Source: JADCCX01 sp031431475
GTDB lineage: Bacteria > Pseudomonadota > Alphaproteobacteria > Rhizobiales > Beijerinckiaceae
DNA length: 64,000 bases
Assembly: GCA_031431475.1 (NCBI GenBank)
Contig: JANPDL010000014.1
Span: 61,080-125,079 of the forward strand
Direction of reading: 5' to 3'
Shown here: piece after piece, positions 42,295 through 52,592 of the stretch
How positions within the stretch are numbered: the stretch's first letter is position 1
Layout: every line of letters starts with the position of its first letter
The notes under the pieces: generated by a model
What the model saw: only the letters and a program-made list of their open reading frames with translations
What the model was told of the DNA's origin: nothing
The model's database searches: none
Position numbers and translations under genes: made by a program

Positions 42295-43299
42295 TTATTT
42301 CACGGCGCGAACCATTTCAAGAATCTTGACCGCATGCGGCCCAAGCTCCTTGGCCAGGTCATTCTGGATAGGCGCTGCAGCTGCCATCATGCCGGACTTG
42401 TCCACGCCCTCCACCACCTTGACACCGATGGCCTTCAGCCTTGTGGCCGAGTCCTTTTCAAGCTGGAGAGCCTTTGCAGGTTCTGTCTTGCCAACCTCCG
42501 CTGCGGCTGCTGCCACCCAGCCCTTTTCCTGATCGGTCAGGCTGTTCCACACCTTGTCGCTAACCCAGAGGCAGTTGTTGTTGGCCGCATGATTGGTCAG
42601 GGAAAGGATTGGCGCGACCTCATAATGTTTGTTGGCGAGATAGACATTGATGCCGTTCTCGGCAGCATTGACCACGCCGGTTTGCAGCGATGTGTAGACT
42701 TCGCCGAATGGCATATGGACGGTCTGTGTGCCGTAGGCCGGGAAATGCGTGTCCTCGGTCTTGGTCGCCTGGACTCGGATTTTCTGACCCTTGAGGTCAT
42801 CGATCGATTTGATCTCTTTCTTGCTGTAGATATTTCGGAAGCCCATGGTCAGCAGCGTTAGCACACGGCCTCCCTGCACCTTCTCGGCAACCATATCCTG
42901 AAACGCCCTGGTGATCGCCGGATCGGCCAGCACATCAGACAGATGTTTCTCGTCCCGGAAAAGGTAATGCAGCGAGAACACACCGGCCTGGGGTGCTACG
43001 GTCGAGGCGTTTGCTGTCGAGGTGATGACAAAATCGATGTCGCCCGAGCGCATTTTCTGCAGCATCACCGGCTCCTGCCCCAGCTGCGCGCCGGGGAACT
43101 GGTCGATGCTCATCTTGCCGCCGCTCAGTTCCTTGAGCTTGGCATCAAAGATATCAGCGGCGATGCCATATGCTGTGGTGCGCGGCTGATCGTAGCCGAA
43201 GGTGAACTTTCGCTGTGCACTGGCCGGGCTGGCTATAGTGATGGCCAACAAGCCCATCACGGCGGCAAAAAAACGCAAACTCCCGCTGAGTGTTTTCAT
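42295..43299 (-). CDS. TRAP transporter solute-binding protein (DctP family)
   Basis: The periplasmic receptor that delivers the substrate is 334 aa. It has a Sec signal peptide (SLRFFAAVMGLLAITIASPASAQ). The DctP fold is shown by FTFGYDQPRTTAYGIAADIFDAKLKELSGGKMSIDQFPGAQLGQEPVMLQKMRSGDIDFV. The carboxylate-binding Arg region is GQKIRVQATKTEDTHFPAYGTQTVHMPFGEVYTSLQTGVVNAAENGI, with the Arg in IRVQ. The ligand is probably a carboxylic acid, but its identity cannot be read. The gene precedes DctQ and DctM in one operon (receptor first). The 256-nt region before it, shared with the divergent methyltransferase gene, carries the promoters; I saw no clear operator. Confidence 0.93.
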   Translation of the reverse strand: MKTLSGSLRFFAAVMGLLAITIASPASAQRKFTFGYDQPRTTAYGIAADIFDAKLKELSGGKMSIDQFPGAQLGQEPVMLQKMRSGDIDFVITSTANASTVAPQAGVFSLHYLFRDEKHLSDVLADPAITRAFQDMVAEKVQGGRVLTLLTMGFRNIYSKKEIKSIDDLKGQKIRVQATKTEDTHFPAYGTQTVHMPFGEVYTSLQTGVVNAAENGINVYLANKHYEVAPILSLTNHAANNNCLWVSDKVWNSLTDQEKGWVAAAAAEVGKTEPAKALQLEKDSATRLKAIGVKVVEGVDKSGMMAAAAPIQNDLAKELGPHAVKILEMVRAVK

Positions 43300-43555
43300 C
43301 GTTTTCTCTCCCTGTTGCCGGATATTTTTTCCCGGCTCACCCCCTTCTGGTCATCCAGCGCGGGCATTATCGGAAAGTATGGCAAACTCGGGAGCGCTTG
43401 TATTGCGGAAAATGACAGCGCCCCGGCGGGCATCGCGGCTCAAGCAGTTTATCCCGGAATTGTGTGTGGCGCGTGTAGCAACCCACCTCCCATTTCGTTG
43501 CCAAGCCCGAGACGGGCCGCCTACACTGCGGCCTGATACCGTGTGGAGGTGATGT

Positions 43556-44863
43556 GTGGACAAACGGCTTGATGCGACAAAGCAGCTGCTAGGCGAGATC
43601 GGCAAAACCTATGATCTCGGCCTGCCTTTAGTGCTCTGGGATGGGTCCGAGGTCATGCTGGGCCGCGAGCGTCGCCATCCGTCTCTGAAGCTCCACATCC
43701 GTGATGCGGGAGCCTTGCCAAGCCTGTTACGCAAACCGCGGCTGGATACGATCCTGCGGCTTCATGCTCTGGGTGCTGTCGACCTTTCGGGCGGGACGGT
43801 GCTTGATCTTGCGCCGCTGCGACCGAAGACAAAGCCGAAGGCTATCGCTAAAGCCATCGGTCTTGGCCGTCTGGCGCGGTTGGCTGCGCCGCTGTTCCTG
43901 GGCAAGGGCTTTGACGGGGCCAGCCGGTTCGATGGAACGGGTCAGCCACTGGCGCGTTCGGGTGGCGCTGATGCAGGCGCGGATGTGCGCTTCCATTATG
44001 ATCTCTCCAACGATTTCTACCGCCTCTTCCTCGACCAGCGCATGGTTTATACCAGCGCCTATTTTGCCGAGGAGCACGGCGATCTTGACCGGGCGCAGGC
44101 AGACAAGCTGGAGATGATCTGCCGCAAACTGCGTCTGGTTCCTGGCGATCGGCTGCTCGATATCGGCTGCGGCTGGGGCGCACTGCTTATCCACGCCGCG
44201 AAGCACCACGGGGCCATCGGCCACGGAGTGACGCTGTCACCGGCACAGCGCGATCTTGCGGTGGAGCGCATCGCCGCAGAAGGCCTCTCGGACCAGATCA
44301 CCATCGATCTCAAGCCTTATGAGGAGCTTGAGGGTCCTTACGACAAGATCTCGTCCATCGGCATGTTCGAGCATGTCGGCTTTCCCCGGCACGGGCAGTA
44401 TTTCTCGTCTGTTGCCCGCCTGCTGAAACCGGGTGGCCTGTATCTGCACCATGCCATCACCCGGCGCGGCAAGCGCGACGAGAAGGCCTTTCGCCGCAAG
44501 AAACCGGAATATCAGGCGATGACCGAATACATCTTCCCCGGCGGTGAGGTCGACCACATCGGCCATTCCGCCACCATGCTGGAAGAAAACGGTTTCGAGG
44601 TGCATGACGTCGAAGGCTGGCGCACGCATTATGCCCGCACCACGGCGCTATGGTGCCGCAGGCTGGCCGCGAGGCGGGACGAGGCTGAAGCGCTTGTGGG
44701 GCCTGAGCGCACCCGTATCTGGCTGGCCTATCTCGGTGGCGTGTCGCTGGGCTTCGCGCGGGGCTCTATCTCGGTCTTCCAGACGCTGGCCTCCAAACGC
44801 AGGCGCGAGGGACACAACCTCACGGACAATGTGCCGCTCAGCCGGGGCGATCTCTACCGATGA
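43556..44863 (+). CDS. Cyclopropane-fatty-acyl-phospholipid synthase family methyltransferase
   Basis: This SAM-dependent enzyme of the CFA synthase / mycolic acid methyltransferase family is 435 aa. The N-terminal domain of about 130 residues precedes the catalytic part, which starts FHYDLSNDFYRLFLDQRMVYTSAYFAEEHGDLDRAQADKLEMICRKL. The SAM loop is LLDIGCGWGALLIHAAKHHGAIGHGVTLS. Further in are SIGMFEHVG, LYLHHAITRR and TEYIFPGGEVDHIGHSATMLEENGFEVHDVEGWRTHYARTTALW. The GTG at 43556 follows a GGAGG site. It likely methylenates or methylates unsaturated acyl chains of membrane phospholipids. The overlap with the next gene (ATGA) suggests a joint role. Confidence 0.9.
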   Translation: MDKRLDATKQLLGEIGKTYDLGLPLVLWDGSEVMLGRERRHPSLKLHIRDAGALPSLLRKPRLDTILRLHALGAVDLSGGTVLDLAPLRPKTKPKAIAKAIGLGRLARLAAPLFLGKGFDGASRFDGTGQPLARSGGADAGADVRFHYDLSNDFYRLFLDQRMVYTSAYFAEEHGDLDRAQADKLEMICRKLRLVPGDRLLDIGCGWGALLIHAAKHHGAIGHGVTLSPAQRDLAVERIAAEGLSDQITIDLKPYEELEGPYDKISSIGMFEHVGFPRHGQYFSSVARLLKPGGLYLHHAITRRGKRDEKAFRRKKPEYQAMTEYIFPGGEVDHIGHSATMLEENGFEVHDVEGWRTHYARTTALWCRRLAARRDEAEALVGPERTRIWLAYLGGVSLGFARGSISVFQTLASKRRREGHNLTDNVPLSRGDLYR

Positions 44864-45771
44864 CTTTGGGCGATAAGCATAAATCGCAGACCGGGCTGAA
44901 AATCCTGTCCTTCAACATCTGGGGTGGTGGCCTGCACAATGGCGCGGCGCTGGAAGACACTGTGGCTGTCCTGCGTGCGACGGGCGCTGATATCATCGGC
45001 CTGCAGGAGGTTCGCCCTCAGGCAACAGACAAGGCAAGACGCAACACGGTAAAGCCTGCGACACTCACCCACGCGATCGTCTGCGCGCTGGGTTTCAACT
45101 GTCATGACCAGACCGGGCGTCCGGCATTGCGCCGCAACAATGCAGTGCTCAGCCGCTTTCCCATCATGGGAGCAACAAAAAGTGGACTAGGCGTGCGGAT
45201 CGATGTCGGCGGGCGTATGATCCTGCTGTTCAACCTTCATCTTGAGGATGCACCCTATCAGCCTTATCAACTTATGCGGATTCCCTATGATGGAGCGCCC
45301 TTCCTCAAAACGGCAACAGAGGCCGTATCGGCAGCGAAAGCAGCACGCGGCGATATGATTGACCGGCTGGAACGCGATCTGGTCGGGCTGGACAACGAGA
45401 CGATCATCATCACGGGCGATTTCAACGAGCCTTCGTTCCACGACTGGACTACGCGCGCCGTTGCGATCGGTCGCCATCCGGTTGCTGTTGACTGGCCCGC
45501 AACAAAGCGGATCGAAGCGCTCGGCTTCACCGATGCGTACCGAGCGGTATTCCCGGACGAGACCGCGAGGCCCGGCGACACCTGGGCCGTACTGCAGGGG
45601 GACCCTGAGCACCACGACCGCATTGATTTCATTTTTACGCGGGGGCCAGACCTTGTTGTGACCTCAGCCGCTGTCGTGGGGGAGAAAGCGCCCGAGGCCG
45701 ATCTCGTGATCACGCCGTGGCCGTCTGATCACCGGGCGGTGCTTGTGACGCTGCGGCAGGGCGTGCGCTAA
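44860..45771 (+). CDS. Endonuclease/exonuclease/phosphatase (EEP) family hydrolase
   Basis: The 303-residue protein has the EEP fold: LKILSFNIWGGG (metal-side Asn), IIGLQEVRPQ (Glu metal ligand), LFNLHLED, the diagnostic IITGDFNEPSFHDW, and the C-terminal PWPSDHRAVLVTL with the catalytic Asp-His. The family includes nucleases, inositol phosphatases and sphingomyelinases. Here no signal peptide is present, so it should be cytoplasmic. It starts inside the last codon of the CFA-like gene (4-nt overlap, 44860-44863), a tight translational coupling. A lipid or phosphodiester substrate would suit that partner, but this is inference. It converges on the Bug receptor gene. Confidence 0.88.
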   Translation: MTLGDKHKSQTGLKILSFNIWGGGLHNGAALEDTVAVLRATGADIIGLQEVRPQATDKARRNTVKPATLTHAIVCALGFNCHDQTGRPALRRNNAVLSRFPIMGATKSGLGVRIDVGGRMILLFNLHLEDAPYQPYQLMRIPYDGAPFLKTATEAVSAAKAARGDMIDRLERDLVGLDNETIIITGDFNEPSFHDWTTRAVAIGRHPVAVDWPATKRIEALGFTDAYRAVFPDETARPGDTWAVLQGDPEHHDRIDFIFTRGPDLVVTSAAVVGEKAPEADLVITPWPSDHRAVLVTLRQGVR

Positions 45772-45829
45772 TTCCACATTTGATCTTATCCCGGCAATCC
45801 GTCGACAGGTGAGAATGCCACAGCGACAC

Positions 45830-46819
45830 TCACTCGCCCTTGATGCCTGCGGCCTTGATGATGGGCCACCACTTCTCGATCTCGGCCTTGTGGTGGATGC
45901 CAAGCGCCTCTGGTGTCTGCTGATCGCGTGGAAAAATGTCCTGCCCGAGATCGGCGAGCCGTGCTCGAACGTTCGGATCGGCCAGAGCGTCTGCGGCTGC
46001 AACGTTGAGTCTGGCGATAATGTCTGCAGGCGTGGATTTGGGCGCCCACAGCGCATGCCAGCGCGAATAATAGAAGCCCGGAAGCCCCGCCTCGTCGACA
46101 GTCGGGATATCTGGCGCGGCTGCAATGCGCGTCTTCGACGTCACGGCATAGGCTTTGATCGTACCGGCCCGAACCTGCTGGATGGCGTTGGCGGGGTCAT
46201 CGATTGTCATGTCGATCTGCCCGGCAACCAGATCCTGGGTCATCGGCCCACCCCCGCGATAGGGGACGAAGGGAAAGCGCGTTCCTGTCGCGTTCTGGAA
46301 AAATACGCCACCGACATGCTGCGGACTGCCCACCCCGGCTGTCCCCGCTGATGCCTTGTCCGGGTTGGCGCTCAGCCAGGCAATCAGTTCCTTCAGATTT
46401 GTGGCCGGCAACGTCTTGCGCGCCACCACAAGATACGTGTTGCTCGTGATCAGCATGACCGGCTCGAAATCATTGAGAAGATCATATTGAAGCGGATAAA
46501 TCGCGCCGTTGACGACATGCGTGCTCCAGTGCCCGATGCTCAGGGAATAGCCATCAGGAGCAGCGCGCGCGACCCGACCGACACCGATGGACCCGGCAGC
46601 TCCGCCAACATTCTCGACGATGACAGGCTGCCCCAGCGACACCCGCATCCGCTCGGCCATCAGGCGCGCGATCACATCCGTTGCTCCGCCCGCAGCAAAC
46701 GGCACGACAATGGTTATAGGCCGCGAAGGGTATGTCTGCGCGTTGGCGATGCGCGAAGCGACCGGCAAAACGGTCGTGCCTGCGGCAAGCTGCAGGAATG
46801 TGCGGCGGGGAAGCTTCAT
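45830..46819 (-). CDS. Tripartite tricarboxylate transporter receptor (TctC/Bug family), orphan
   Basis: The periplasmic solute-binding protein of the Bug family is 329 aa. It has a twin-Arg-like leader (KLPRRTFLQLAAGTTVLPVASRIANAQ) and the family start YPSRPITIVVPFAAGGATDVIARLMAERM. The ligand-binding loop AGAAGSIG-like segment (here VGGAAGSIGVGRVARAAPDGYSLSIGHWSTHVVN) and FVPYRGGGPMTQDLVAGQIDMTIDDPANAIQQVRAGTIKAYAVTS follow. No TctA or TctB membrane genes lie next to it, so it is one of the many stand-alone Bug receptors. The ligand is probably a small carboxylate or amide. The leader upstream contains its promoter; nothing definite is seen. Confidence 0.92.
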   Translation of the reverse strand: MKLPRRTFLQLAAGTTVLPVASRIANAQTYPSRPITIVVPFAAGGATDVIARLMAERMRVSLGQPVIVENVGGAAGSIGVGRVARAAPDGYSLSIGHWSTHVVNGAIYPLQYDLLNDFEPVMLITSNTYLVVARKTLPATNLKELIAWLSANPDKASAGTAGVGSPQHVGGVFFQNATGTRFPFVPYRGGGPMTQDLVAGQIDMTIDDPANAIQQVRAGTIKAYAVTSKTRIAAAPDIPTVDEAGLPGFYYSRWHALWAPKSTPADIIARLNVAAADALADPNVRARLADLGQDIFPRDQQTPEALGIHHKAEIEKWWPIIKAAGIKGE

Positions 46820-46998
46820 TTGGAACTCCGGACGAGAGGGAACGCGGCTGAGCCTACAGCGCGCGCCCCGTCAGCACCAGCAGGGTTGGTTTGCTCAGGA
46901 GCAAACCGGGGACTGCTTCTGCTTTCTGGAGCGGAGCGTTTGTAGACTGCCCCCTTTGAGTGAGACAGGCTAATTCACAGACGCTTGATGACGTCACA

Positions 46999-47100
46999 TC
47001 AACGCATCAGAGGCCCGAACAAAGCTGCAGAGACAATCACGATGAGAGAAATAATTGAAAGTGCCATGTAAAGTCTGCCACGCGCCATGCGATGCCTCAT
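46999..47100 (-). CDS. Possible 33-residue membrane peptide
   Basis: A short frame encodes M-R-H-R-M-A-R-G-R-L-Y-M, then a hydrophobic helix of about 18 residues (ALSIISLIVIVSAALFG) and the tail PLMR. The layout, positive residues followed by one transmembrane helix, is that of a small inner-membrane peptide. It lies in the 450-nt gap between the Bug receptor gene and the TPR-like gene. No strong ribosome site precedes it (AAGAATCCCGCAACG before the ATG), and an inner ATG at codon 5 or 12 could be used. The rest of the gap (46820-46998 and 47101-47270) holds no feature I can support, apart from the GGGAGG site of the next gene. Confidence 0.4.
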   Translation of the reverse strand: MRHRMARGRLYMALSIISLIVIVSAALFGPLMR

Positions 47101-47270
47101 TCGTTGCGGGATTCTTGAACTTTTCACGGGCACCGTTGCCATCGAACGTGGCATTTCGGAGGTAGGACATACGGGGACAGCGGATTTACAAGGATGGACT
47201 GCACCCCATAATTGAGGCTGATTGATTCAGGAACACTTGATAGCGTCACCGTGATGCAAGGGAGGCAGCC

Positions 47271-47912
47271 ATGAACTGGTTTCGCAATGTGCTCGGCGGC
47301 AAACAGGAGGTCGCCCCGGCCCAGGGTTCGCCGCCAGGCTCCCCGCCCGACCCTCCGCCAGCCTCCGGGGATCGGGACGCCTCACTCTTTGGCCAGGCGG
47401 AAGGGCTCGAGGCCGAGGCGGACCAATTGATGGCCCAGAGCAAACCGGCTGACGCGCTCGTCGCGATGAACGTTGCAATCGCCGCGGTGCATGCCGCGCT
47501 GAAGGCCAGGACGGACCTGCCCGCCCGCGAGCGCTGGCACGCGACGCTTTACGACAAGCTGGGCTCGATCAAGGCGAAGCTCGGCGATCTCGACGGCGCG
47601 GCGAAGGCCTTCCTCGACAGCTGGACTCTGTATCGTGGCCTGTCCGACCGCTTTCCGATCGACCCGGAGATCAAGGCGGACGCCGGGATTGCGCTCCAGA
47701 AAGTGGCGCGCGTTCTGATGCTGCAGGGTCGGCACGCCGACGCGCTGAAGTTCATCCAGGACGCTTCAGCTGTCTTCGCCGGGCTGGCCAAGGAGTGGAG
47801 CGGCGAGGCAAAGTACCGCCAGTATTTCGAGGCCTGCACGGAGCTCATGGCGGAGTGCTTCACGGCGCTGGGCAAACCGGAATTAGCGGCGGAGCTGAAG
47901 CGGCAGACGTAA
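47271..47912 (+). CDS. TPR-like helical protein, 213 aa
   Basis: This soluble protein has a Pro/Gly-rich linker after the first 15 residues (GSPPGSPPDPPPASGD). Helical repeats follow: LEAEADQLMAQSKPADALVAMNVAIAAVHAALKAR, YDKLGSIKAKLGDLDGAAKAFLDSWTLYRGLSDR and LQKVARVLMLQGRHADALKFIQDASAVFAGLAKE. The G-x3-D/A-A-x3-F/Y spacing is that of tetratricopeptide repeats (about three copies, residues 50-190), a fold used for protein-protein contact. The ATG at 47271 follows GGGAGGC. Codon use is markedly more GC-rich than its surroundings. The partner is unknown. It converges on the next gene, with a 9-nt gap between the stops. Confidence 0.75.
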   Translation: MNWFRNVLGGKQEVAPAQGSPPGSPPDPPPASGDRDASLFGQAEGLEAEADQLMAQSKPADALVAMNVAIAAVHAALKARTDLPARERWHATLYDKLGSIKAKLGDLDGAAKAFLDSWTLYRGLSDRFPIDPEIKADAGIALQKVARVLMLQGRHADALKFIQDASAVFAGLAKEWSGEAKYRQYFEACTELMAECFTALGKPELAAELKRQT

Positions 47913-47921
47913 GGCGCGCCG

Positions 47922-48482
47922 TCACGGCCCTCGGGCGAGATCGATCAGGGCATCGACGACCCGCGCGTCGCTGAGCAGCGCACTAACGTAGAGACCATCG
48001 CCGGCTGCCGGGCGGGTGTTCAGGCCGCGCACCGCGAAGAACTCCGCCAAGGCGGATGTCGGCTGGCGTCCGCCATCGGCCCGGCGGAACGTGATGACGG
48101 TTGATCCGGCGGTCTGGCCCGGCGCGCCCGTCGTTGTCGCCTCCACAACAACCGTGCCGCAGGTGCCGCGCGCGTCCGGGTAGTCGAGCAGGCCGAAGGC
48201 CGCCCGCGCGCAGCCGACCTCAAGGCCGGTCTCCGAGCGCAGGCGTTCGAGCTGAGCGAGGGAGCGGCGGTTGGCGCGGCGGATGGCCCAGCCCACGGCA
48301 AGCACCGCTGCCGCTAGCACGGCGAAGGCCACCGGCTGCCAGGTGCGCGGTGCTGTCCACAGAACGAGCGCGACGGCAAGGGCCGCGCCGGCAGCAAGGG
48401 TCGCACCCTCAACGATACGACCGACGGCCCCTGCGGGACGCAGGATCACGCCAGTGGCGGAGATGGTTGCGGGGGCGGTCAT
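47922..48482 (-). CDS. Hypothetical membrane protein, 186 aa
   Basis: I do not recognise this family. From the ATG at 48482 it has a short hydrophilic start and two adjacent hydrophobic segments (IVEGATLAAGAALAVALVLWT and WQPVAFAVLAAAVLAVGWAI, about residues 22-65). The cytoplasmic or periplasmic domain of about 120 residues has a beta-rich look (CGTVVVEATTTGAPGQTAGSTVITFRRADGG) and ends with VSALLSDARVVDALIDLARGP. The codon composition is very GC-rich, like the convergent TPR gene. The first 12 codons of the longer open frame (to 48518) are probably not coding. Confidence 0.6.
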   Translation of the reverse strand: MTAPATISATGVILRPAGAVGRIVEGATLAAGAALAVALVLWTAPRTWQPVAFAVLAAAVLAVGWAIRRANRRSLAQLERLRSETGLEVGCARAAFGLLDYPDARGTCGTVVVEATTTGAPGQTAGSTVITFRRADGGRQPTSALAEFFAVRGLNTRPAAGDGLYVSALLSDARVVDALIDLARGP

Positions 48483-49088
48483 GAGGCCAGCGTATCGACT
48501 GTCGTAGGCACAAATCAACGGTCTCGGTCATCCCGAGGCGACTCGGCGTCTGCCGGGCCGCGAAGGAAGCAGGGCGGTTGGGCTGTCATTGTGAATGAAA
48601 ACAAACCTGTCCAGCGCAATATGGCCGCGCGCAGCTGGTGGAAGTGTCCTGCTGGGTTGCTTCGCTTCGCACGCAATTATGATTGAGAAAACGGTAGTTG
48701 TCCCCGCTTTGCGGACAGGATGTGGAGGATGGTGGTCAATTGATATTGCGGTTTCGTAGTGCCAAATCCAAATCTCCTCATGTCGAGGTGCTCGCGATTT
48801 GGCGAGCCTCGAGACACGCACGTTGCTTGTGCAGGAGGCTTTGTGGGAGGGGATGATTGCCCAGCCACCGTGCGTGTCAAATGTCTCTTAACGATGCATT
48901 GACGCCCAAATGACGCAGTGTCGCCATTGCTTTGCGGGCGAGCGTTGCCGTTGATCCTTCTAACAAGCGGACAATGCGCCACGGTCGCGGAAAGCGCCAA
49001 GTCTCGTCAGTTCCCCAAGGAGCGACATGAGCTTGGCGACAATGGTGCAACCCGACCCTCTGCGGTCGAATTTATGATGGAGGACGAG
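48483..49088. other. Intergenic region carrying a palindromic repeat
   Basis: About 600 nt lie between the membrane-protein gene and the peptidase. It holds one copy of the dispersed repeat (48777-48821) and a short stretch similar to the other repeat locus (TGTGGAGGATGGTGGTCAAT near 48721). An open frame continues from 48918 into the peptidase but looks non-coding before 49074. I see no RNA gene. Confidence 0.5.
48777..48821 (+). repeat. Third copy of the 45-nt palindromic repeat
   Basis: This unit matches 38359-38403 along its length with few differences (CTCATGTCGAGGTGCTCGC, an AT-containing loop, GCGAGCCTCGAGACACGCAC). Its inner arms GCTCGC/GCGAGC and outer TCGAG/CTCGA can fold into a hairpin. 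It is single here, not paired. Confidence 0.85.
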
Positions 49089-50324
49089 ATGAGAAAGCCC
49101 CGCTTCTTGGAAAAGATCCATACAGAATCTCATGCGCAGCCGCTTGAGCCAAGTCAGCTCTTGAAGCTCAACAATGAGGCCCCCACCACCGAGCTGTCGA
49201 GCGATATTCGGATAACGCAATCAGCGCGCACCATTATGGTTCCTGCTAGTCTCGACAAGAAGGCCTTCAGCCTGCAGCAATCATCGTTGCACCCCGGAAT
49301 GTTCGAACTACCTGCTGGAATGCAGGTTCCGTTCGGACTGCCGGGATTGACGGGAAAGCGCCTTGAAACGCTCACTGGCGAGAGTAAAGGTGCATCCTTG
49401 TCAAATTCTCAAGTTGCCGAAGGATGGTATCCAGATACCGAGGGCCTGGTTTTCCATCCGATCGCTGTTTTTAACAGCAGCGTCGGCCTACGCGAACGGC
49501 AGAAAGCCCAGCGCAGGGCAACCAAGGCTTCGCGGGACGTGCGATACTCGGTCCTGGATGGCAACGCTGATGAACCAATCACAATTTTCGGCAACGATGA
49601 TCGTGTGAATATTTATCCCAGCGGCTATCCAGAGCGTTGCATCTGCCGCATAGAAATCTTTACGCGTGACGTTACCGACGGCCAGTGGATTTTCCGCAAA
49701 CGCGGGACTGGCTTCATGGCCGGTGATCGCGTCATGCTCAGTTCAGGCCATATGGCTCCGCCAACACCCAACGCGGGCTGGATGATCAAGGTTGTGCCGG
49801 GCTCCTATGACGGGCAATCTGTCTATGGCCCCTCATTCTTCAGTTACGCCAGCGATTATGTCTCTTGGTATTCCGACGCAGGCAATGACCTGATGGCCTG
49901 CCGCCTGTATGACGCCATCGGGCAGACCACGGGATACTTTGGTGCGACTACCTACTCCAGTTCCTGGGAGGATCAGCCGTTTTGGTCGATGTGCGGCTAT
50001 CCCTTCGATCGCGGTGAATGGCGGCCGACATTCCAGGGTGGCATTCCTGTGCGCGACGATGATGATGGCGATGACATCCGACTTCCTGATGGCAACAGCT
50101 ACGATACAACGCAAATCGAAAGTGAAGCTGAACGCGCCAAGGGTGCGAGCGGTTCTCCGCTCTACTCCTGGTTCAAAAATGGCCAGATGTACGCAGTAGG
50201 CGTGCATCATGGCCTGGAGATTGACTGGATCTTTCCGGCGGGCGAGGAGAAGTTCTCGGCGGCGTCTGGCGGGGCGGGCCTCCCGGCTTTGGTCAACTGG
50301 GCGCGTGCGACTTGGCCACTTTAG
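49089..50324 (+). CDS. Trypsin-fold serine peptidase (V8-like)
   Basis: The protein of about 411 aa has its peptidase domain in the C-terminal 240 residues. The catalytic His is in GTGFMAGDRVMLSSGHM (unusual next to the common TAAHC), an Asp candidate is in AGNDLMACRLYD, and the nucleophile is in GASGSPLYSWFKNGQMYAVGVHHG (G-x-S-G-S-P). The first 165 residues have no recognised domain and may be a propeptide; no Sec signal is apparent. The ATG 49089 follows GGAGG by 5 nt; ATG 49074 is an alternative. Base composition is lower than the flanks, and a repeat copy lies upstream, so it may have been acquired. The substrate is unknown. Confidence 0.75.
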   Translation: MRKPRFLEKIHTESHAQPLEPSQLLKLNNEAPTTELSSDIRITQSARTIMVPASLDKKAFSLQQSSLHPGMFELPAGMQVPFGLPGLTGKRLETLTGESKGASLSNSQVAEGWYPDTEGLVFHPIAVFNSSVGLRERQKAQRRATKASRDVRYSVLDGNADEPITIFGNDDRVNIYPSGYPERCICRIEIFTRDVTDGQWIFRKRGTGFMAGDRVMLSSGHMAPPTPNAGWMIKVVPGSYDGQSVYGPSFFSYASDYVSWYSDAGNDLMACRLYDAIGQTTGYFGATTYSSSWEDQPFWSMCGYPFDRGEWRPTFQGGIPVRDDDDGDDIRLPDGNSYDTTQIESEAERAKGASGSPLYSWFKNGQMYAVGVHHGLEIDWIFPAGEEKFSAASGGAGLPALVNWARATWPL

Positions 50325-50421
50325 CGCTTAGGTGATCGTTACGTGCTATCTTGAATAAACTGCGGGGGTTGCCAACTTCTGCTCCTCTCTGGAAAAAGGA
50401 AGCCGCCCCCGCGATTCTACG

Positions 50422-52365
<1,944 letters not shown>

Positions 52366-52467
52366 GGTTCACTCCCCGGAATTTGTTTGTTGGGTTTTCT
52401 CTAGCTGAAAGCGATTGCGCGCAAAAGCGGGGGCGGGATCAGACTTTGGTTGCTTGGGGCTTCTTGT

Positions 52468-52586
52468 CCTTCTCCCCTGGGAGAAGGTGGACGGCGGAGC
52501 CGGTCGGATGAGGGTGAACCCCTGCATTCCGGGATTTGCCCTCATCCGCCCCGCAAATGCGGGTCACCTTCTCCCGAGGGAGAAGG
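52468..52586. repeat. Intergenic inverted repeat element (about 119 nt)
   Basis: The outer ends are CCTTCTCCC...GGGAGAAGG at each side (52468-52486 and 52568-52586), each a small hairpin of its own. Inner segments GGATGAGGG (52508-52516) and CCCTCATCC (52541-52549) pair with each other, so the whole element can fold as a long imperfect hairpin. It fills the gap between acs and the alpha/beta hydrolase. The composition resembles a class of dispersed elements common in rhizobial genomes. A shortened relative of the outer arm occurs at 26184-26201. Confidence 0.8.
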
Positions 52587-52592
52587 GGAACA

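Noticed and set aside
46985..47002. Palindrome around TGACGTCA, a possible regulator site
   Set aside because: The perfect core is only 8 bp, and it overlaps the end of the possible small peptide gene. It is not strong enough to call.
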